64,000 nucleotides of DNA from NCBI GenBank assembly GCA_009711705.1, contig VENG01000017.1, positions 1-64,000 on the forward strand. Reading direction: 5' to 3'. Position 1 is the stretch's first letter. The number at the start of each line of letters is the position of its first letter. Both the position numbers and the translations under genes were made by a program. Below, one piece after another: positions 61,839 to 64,000 of this stretch. The notes under the pieces were generated by a model that did not search any database, was not told where the DNA came from, and was given only the letters and a program-made list of their open reading frames with translations. Source of the DNA: Bacillota bacterium. Lineage in GTDB: Bacteria > Bacillota > Desulfotomaculia > Desulfotomaculales > VENG01.

Positions 61839-62558
61839 TAGATGTGAAATTAAAGGGGACAGTCTACTTTTTCTTATACCGTCAAAACTCACATGAACCA
61901 TATACAAATACTAGAATGAAAAAGGGATTGAGACATGGTATAGGATTAAGGAGAGGGATAGGGATAAAAATAAAGACAAAGAAAAAACATTTTTTACGAA
62001 AATACGCGGTATATATGGGATTTTTGCATGCGTTTTTAGTTTTTTGATATGAAGACATCTTAGGGTATTCCTTTTGGGAAAACATTTGGGGCATTCCTTT
62101 GGGGTCGTTTTCTGACAGGATTAACAGGATTTGCAGGATTTTTTTTTAACAGGATCATTACTTTGAGAGCGTAGATAATTCATGGTTTTAAAAGAGCGCT
62201 ATTAATTGAAAAAAATGAAAGAACAATGACTTATATTTATGAGATTGAATCTAAATGAATTTATTTATTAATCTTTTTGCAAAGAGAAACCAAATGTAGA
62301 GCTTCACTTTACTATTTTTATAATGAATTTTATTCGTTATTGCAAATCTATCTTTAATAATGTTTTATTTAATACACTAAAAACCTATTCTTAAAGAAAA
62401 TTTCCATTGCCAGATAAACTTCATTGCGTATCCTATCAATCCTGTAAATCCTGTCAACAATTGGTTGGCCCCAAAGTACGACCCAAGATGTTTTATTTTC
62501 GGAAATAAATTTTCATTCTAGTAGCTGTATAGTTAACTTGTAATCAGTCTACCTTTTT
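61839..62558. other. 720-bp gap with repeats and no gene
   Basis: AT-rich DNA. The first ~200 bp have an AAGGGGACAGTCTACTTTT-type repeat word and a weak short ORF with basic, low-complexity content. From 62048 there is a GGGTATTCCTTTTGGG / GGGGCATTCCTTTGGGG near-tandem, then the inverted-repeat element described separately. No credible gene. Confidence 0.6.
62113..62456. repeat. 344-bp AT-rich element with 19-bp inverted ends
   Basis: TGACAGGATTAACAGGATT (62113-62131) and its near-complement AATCCTGTAAATCCTGTCA (62438-62456, one mismatch) bound a region with no ORF. Extra TTTTTAACAGGAT copies follow the left end. The ends match a short word I know to be dispersed in many genomes, so a small non-autonomous element is likely. 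Confidence 0.5.
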
Positions 62559-63920
62559 TTAGAGCAGTATCATACTGGCCAAAGAAAAATATATAAGCAT
62601 GCTGGTAACATCCATCAAGGTAGTAATGAACGGTCCTGACGCCAGGGCCGGGTCTATACCGAAGCTGTTAATGATTAAGGGAAAGAAACTGCCCAAGATT
62701 GTAGCCACTATCATACTTAAGGCCAAAGATAACCCGACCACAATTCCTAATGCGGGAGAACCCATCCATAGGTATCCTATCACGGCCAGCACTACCCCGC
62801 AAATGGTTCCCACCAATAGACCTACCCTTACCTCTTTAAAAATGATGGGGATTATTCCCCGCGAATTAACCTCCCCGGTGGCAAGCCCTCTTACAACTAC
62901 AGCCAACGACTGCGTGGCTACGTTTCCGGGACCGCCGGCCATCACTGTAATAAAGAAAGCCAGTGTAGCCATTTGCTCTAAGGCCGAAGAAAAACCTGCA
63001 ATCACATTTCCTGCCAGCAAAGAGCCAAATAAAAGAACAATCAACCACGGCAAACGCCGACCGGCTCTTTGCAAGGCACCGGCGTCGAACTCCTGGCCCT
63101 CACTGTCCATGCTGGCGGTCATTAACATTATATCTTCAGTGGCTTCTTCCTCCATAACATCCAAAACGTCATCAACAGTGACGATACCAAGTAATTCACG
63201 GTTATCGTTAACTACCGGTATGGCCAATATATCATACTTAGCTACCATACGGGCCACTTCTTCCTGGTCGGTTCGCACGTGCACACTTATAACATTTGAA
63301 CGCATTATTTCTTCAATTAAAGAATCAGGCGGGGGAACAATCAGTTCCCGGAGAGAAATTATCCCCGCCAATTGATTATTGTTGTTAACTACATAAACAT
63401 AGTAAACTGTCTCGGCATCGGGGGCTATATTCCTGAGTACTTCAATGGCCTGCCCGGCAGTAATATCTTTAGATATAGCCACATATTCCGTGGTCATAAT
63501 ACCGCCGGCGGTTTCCTTGCCGTACTTTAGCAGATCCCTGACACTTTTAGCATCGGACGCGTGCATAAGGTCAAGGAGCATTTTCTGTTGATCCTCAGGC
63601 AGCTCACCCACCAGGTCAACAGCGTCGTCCGTAAACATTTCCGCAAAAATATCAGCAATACGCTGCCTGCCCAGCCCTTCCAGGAATTGTGGAACCACCT
63701 CCGGATCCAATTCCATTAAGACCATGGCTGCTTTACTACTGTCCATAACCCGCAGGACTTTAACACCTTGGGCTACATTAACTGAATCCATCACCTCAGC
63801 GATATCCGCAGCATGGAAATGCTCAAGACAAATACGCAATCTTTCCGTTGATACTTCGTTAAGACAGGATATTATTGCCCGCTGGACATGCTGTGCATCA
63901 TTGCGGGACATCGGGCCCAC
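62559..63920 (-). CDS. mgtE: MgtE-type magnesium transporter
   Basis: 453 aa. The N-terminal MgtE domain (~15-125) and two CBS domains (~140-255) gate the channel by sensing Mg2+. The C-terminal membrane part (~285-453) has five helices, with the ion-path motif GGPGNVATQSLAVVVRGLATGEV near 330. Length is normal. The start is followed by GPMSRNDAQHV; AAAAAGGAGG stands before the ATG. About 80 bp of upstream DNA are visible, too few to judge an M-box leader. Confidence 0.95.
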   Translation of the reverse strand: MGPMSRNDAQHVQRAIISCLNEVSTERLRICLEHFHAADIAEVMDSVNVAQGVKVLRVMDSSKAAMVLMELDPEVVPQFLEGLGRQRIADIFAEMFTDDAVDLVGELPEDQQKMLLDLMHASDAKSVRDLLKYGKETAGGIMTTEYVAISKDITAGQAIEVLRNIAPDAETVYYVYVVNNNNQLAGIISLRELIVPPPDSLIEEIMRSNVISVHVRTDQEEVARMVAKYDILAIPVVNDNRELLGIVTVDDVLDVMEEEATEDIMLMTASMDSEGQEFDAGALQRAGRRLPWLIVLLFGSLLAGNVIAGFSSALEQMATLAFFITVMAGGPGNVATQSLAVVVRGLATGEVNSRGIIPIIFKEVRVGLLVGTICGVVLAVIGYLWMGSPALGIVVGLSLALSMIVATILGSFFPLIINSFGIDPALASGPFITTLMDVTSMLIYFSLASMILL

Positions 63921-64000
63921 CTCCTTTTTAGAGGTTGCGAAAAAATCGCGCCAAATACACGTAAAATTTCTATGTTGGCTGGGCTCTCATGGCACTTGCG

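Noticed and set aside
62599..63375. Long plus-strand ORF opposite mgtE (258 codons), and similar long frames opposite korB, the CoA ligase and the SLH gene
   Set aside because: They are antisense to clear genes of known families, lack credible start signals and carry Ser/Pro/Leu-rich antisense composition.
63921..64000. Possible M-box (magnesium) leader before mgtE
   Set aside because: Only 80 bp are visible and none of the conserved M-box cores can be recognised; the window ends too soon to decide.

Overview
The window comes from a low-to-mid GC, spore-former-type Firmicute of the Clostridia, most like the Desulfotomaculum/Pelotomaculum (Peptococcaceae) group. The evidence is a Clostridia-like 16S 5' end, the Bacillus-like block recO-glyQS-ccpN-ppsR-dnaG-rpoD, a glycine T-box leader, SLH proteins, and many ferredoxin-linked enzymes (2-oxoacid:ferredoxin oxidoreductase, tungsten aldehyde oxidoreductase, 2-enoate reductase). 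The genus is inferred, not proved.

Layout. 1-0.55 kb: the 5' end of a 16S rRNA gene on the minus strand with two tandem promoters. 0.5-8 kb: a DinG-like helicase, a candidate small RNA, a CAP-domain secreted protein, a 43-codon DUF2933-type gene, a large SLH protein, and a Met-rich lipoprotein gene bracketed by two copies of a ~115-bp repeat. 8-15.7 kb: 2-enoate-reductase-like flavoenzyme with a FadR-type operator, TetR regulator, an HdrD/GlpC-like Fe-S protein, UPF0173 hydrolase, Nif3-like protein and TrmK. 15.9-21.3 kb: ABC-2 exporter, DUF421/DUF4363 pair, an orphan glycine-betaine binding protein and a divergent sarcosine/dimethylglycine-type methyltransferase.

21.5-44.8 kb is the most interesting part: a probable amino-acid/oxo-acid oxidation island. 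It holds a GntR/UTRA regulator, two transaminases, TRAP-TAXI uptake genes, an NhaC-type antiporter, an AprA-like flavoprotein with a two-cluster ferredoxin, a 2-oxoacid:ferredoxin oxidoreductase (alpha, fused beta-gamma, delta), an ADP-forming acyl-CoA synthetase, a sigma-54 activator, an aldehyde:ferredoxin oxidoreductase, a glutamate-type dehydrogenase and an IclR regulator. Likely flow: import amino acid, deaminate to a 2-oxoacid, oxidise to acyl-CoA with reduced ferredoxin, make ATP through the CoA ligase, and scavenge aldehyde with the W-enzyme. Two regulatory circuits can be read from the DNA. One is an identical 17-bp motif inside the promoters of the GntR gene and of the flavoprotein operon 15 kb away. 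The other is a pair of divergent GG-N10-GC sigma-54 promoters with two tandem 16-bp palindromes between them.

45-64 kb is housekeeping: a tRNA cluster (Val, Met-type CAT, Asn), rpoD, dnaG, dgt, an Isf-like flavoprotein, thpR, ppdK, its regulator ppsR, ccpN-like, glyS, glyQ, a csaA gene broken by what looks like a 32-bp out-of-frame deletion, a T-box whose specifier reads GGG (Gly), DUF4342, recO, ubiX and mgtE. No CRISPR array, prophage or intact transposase gene was seen.
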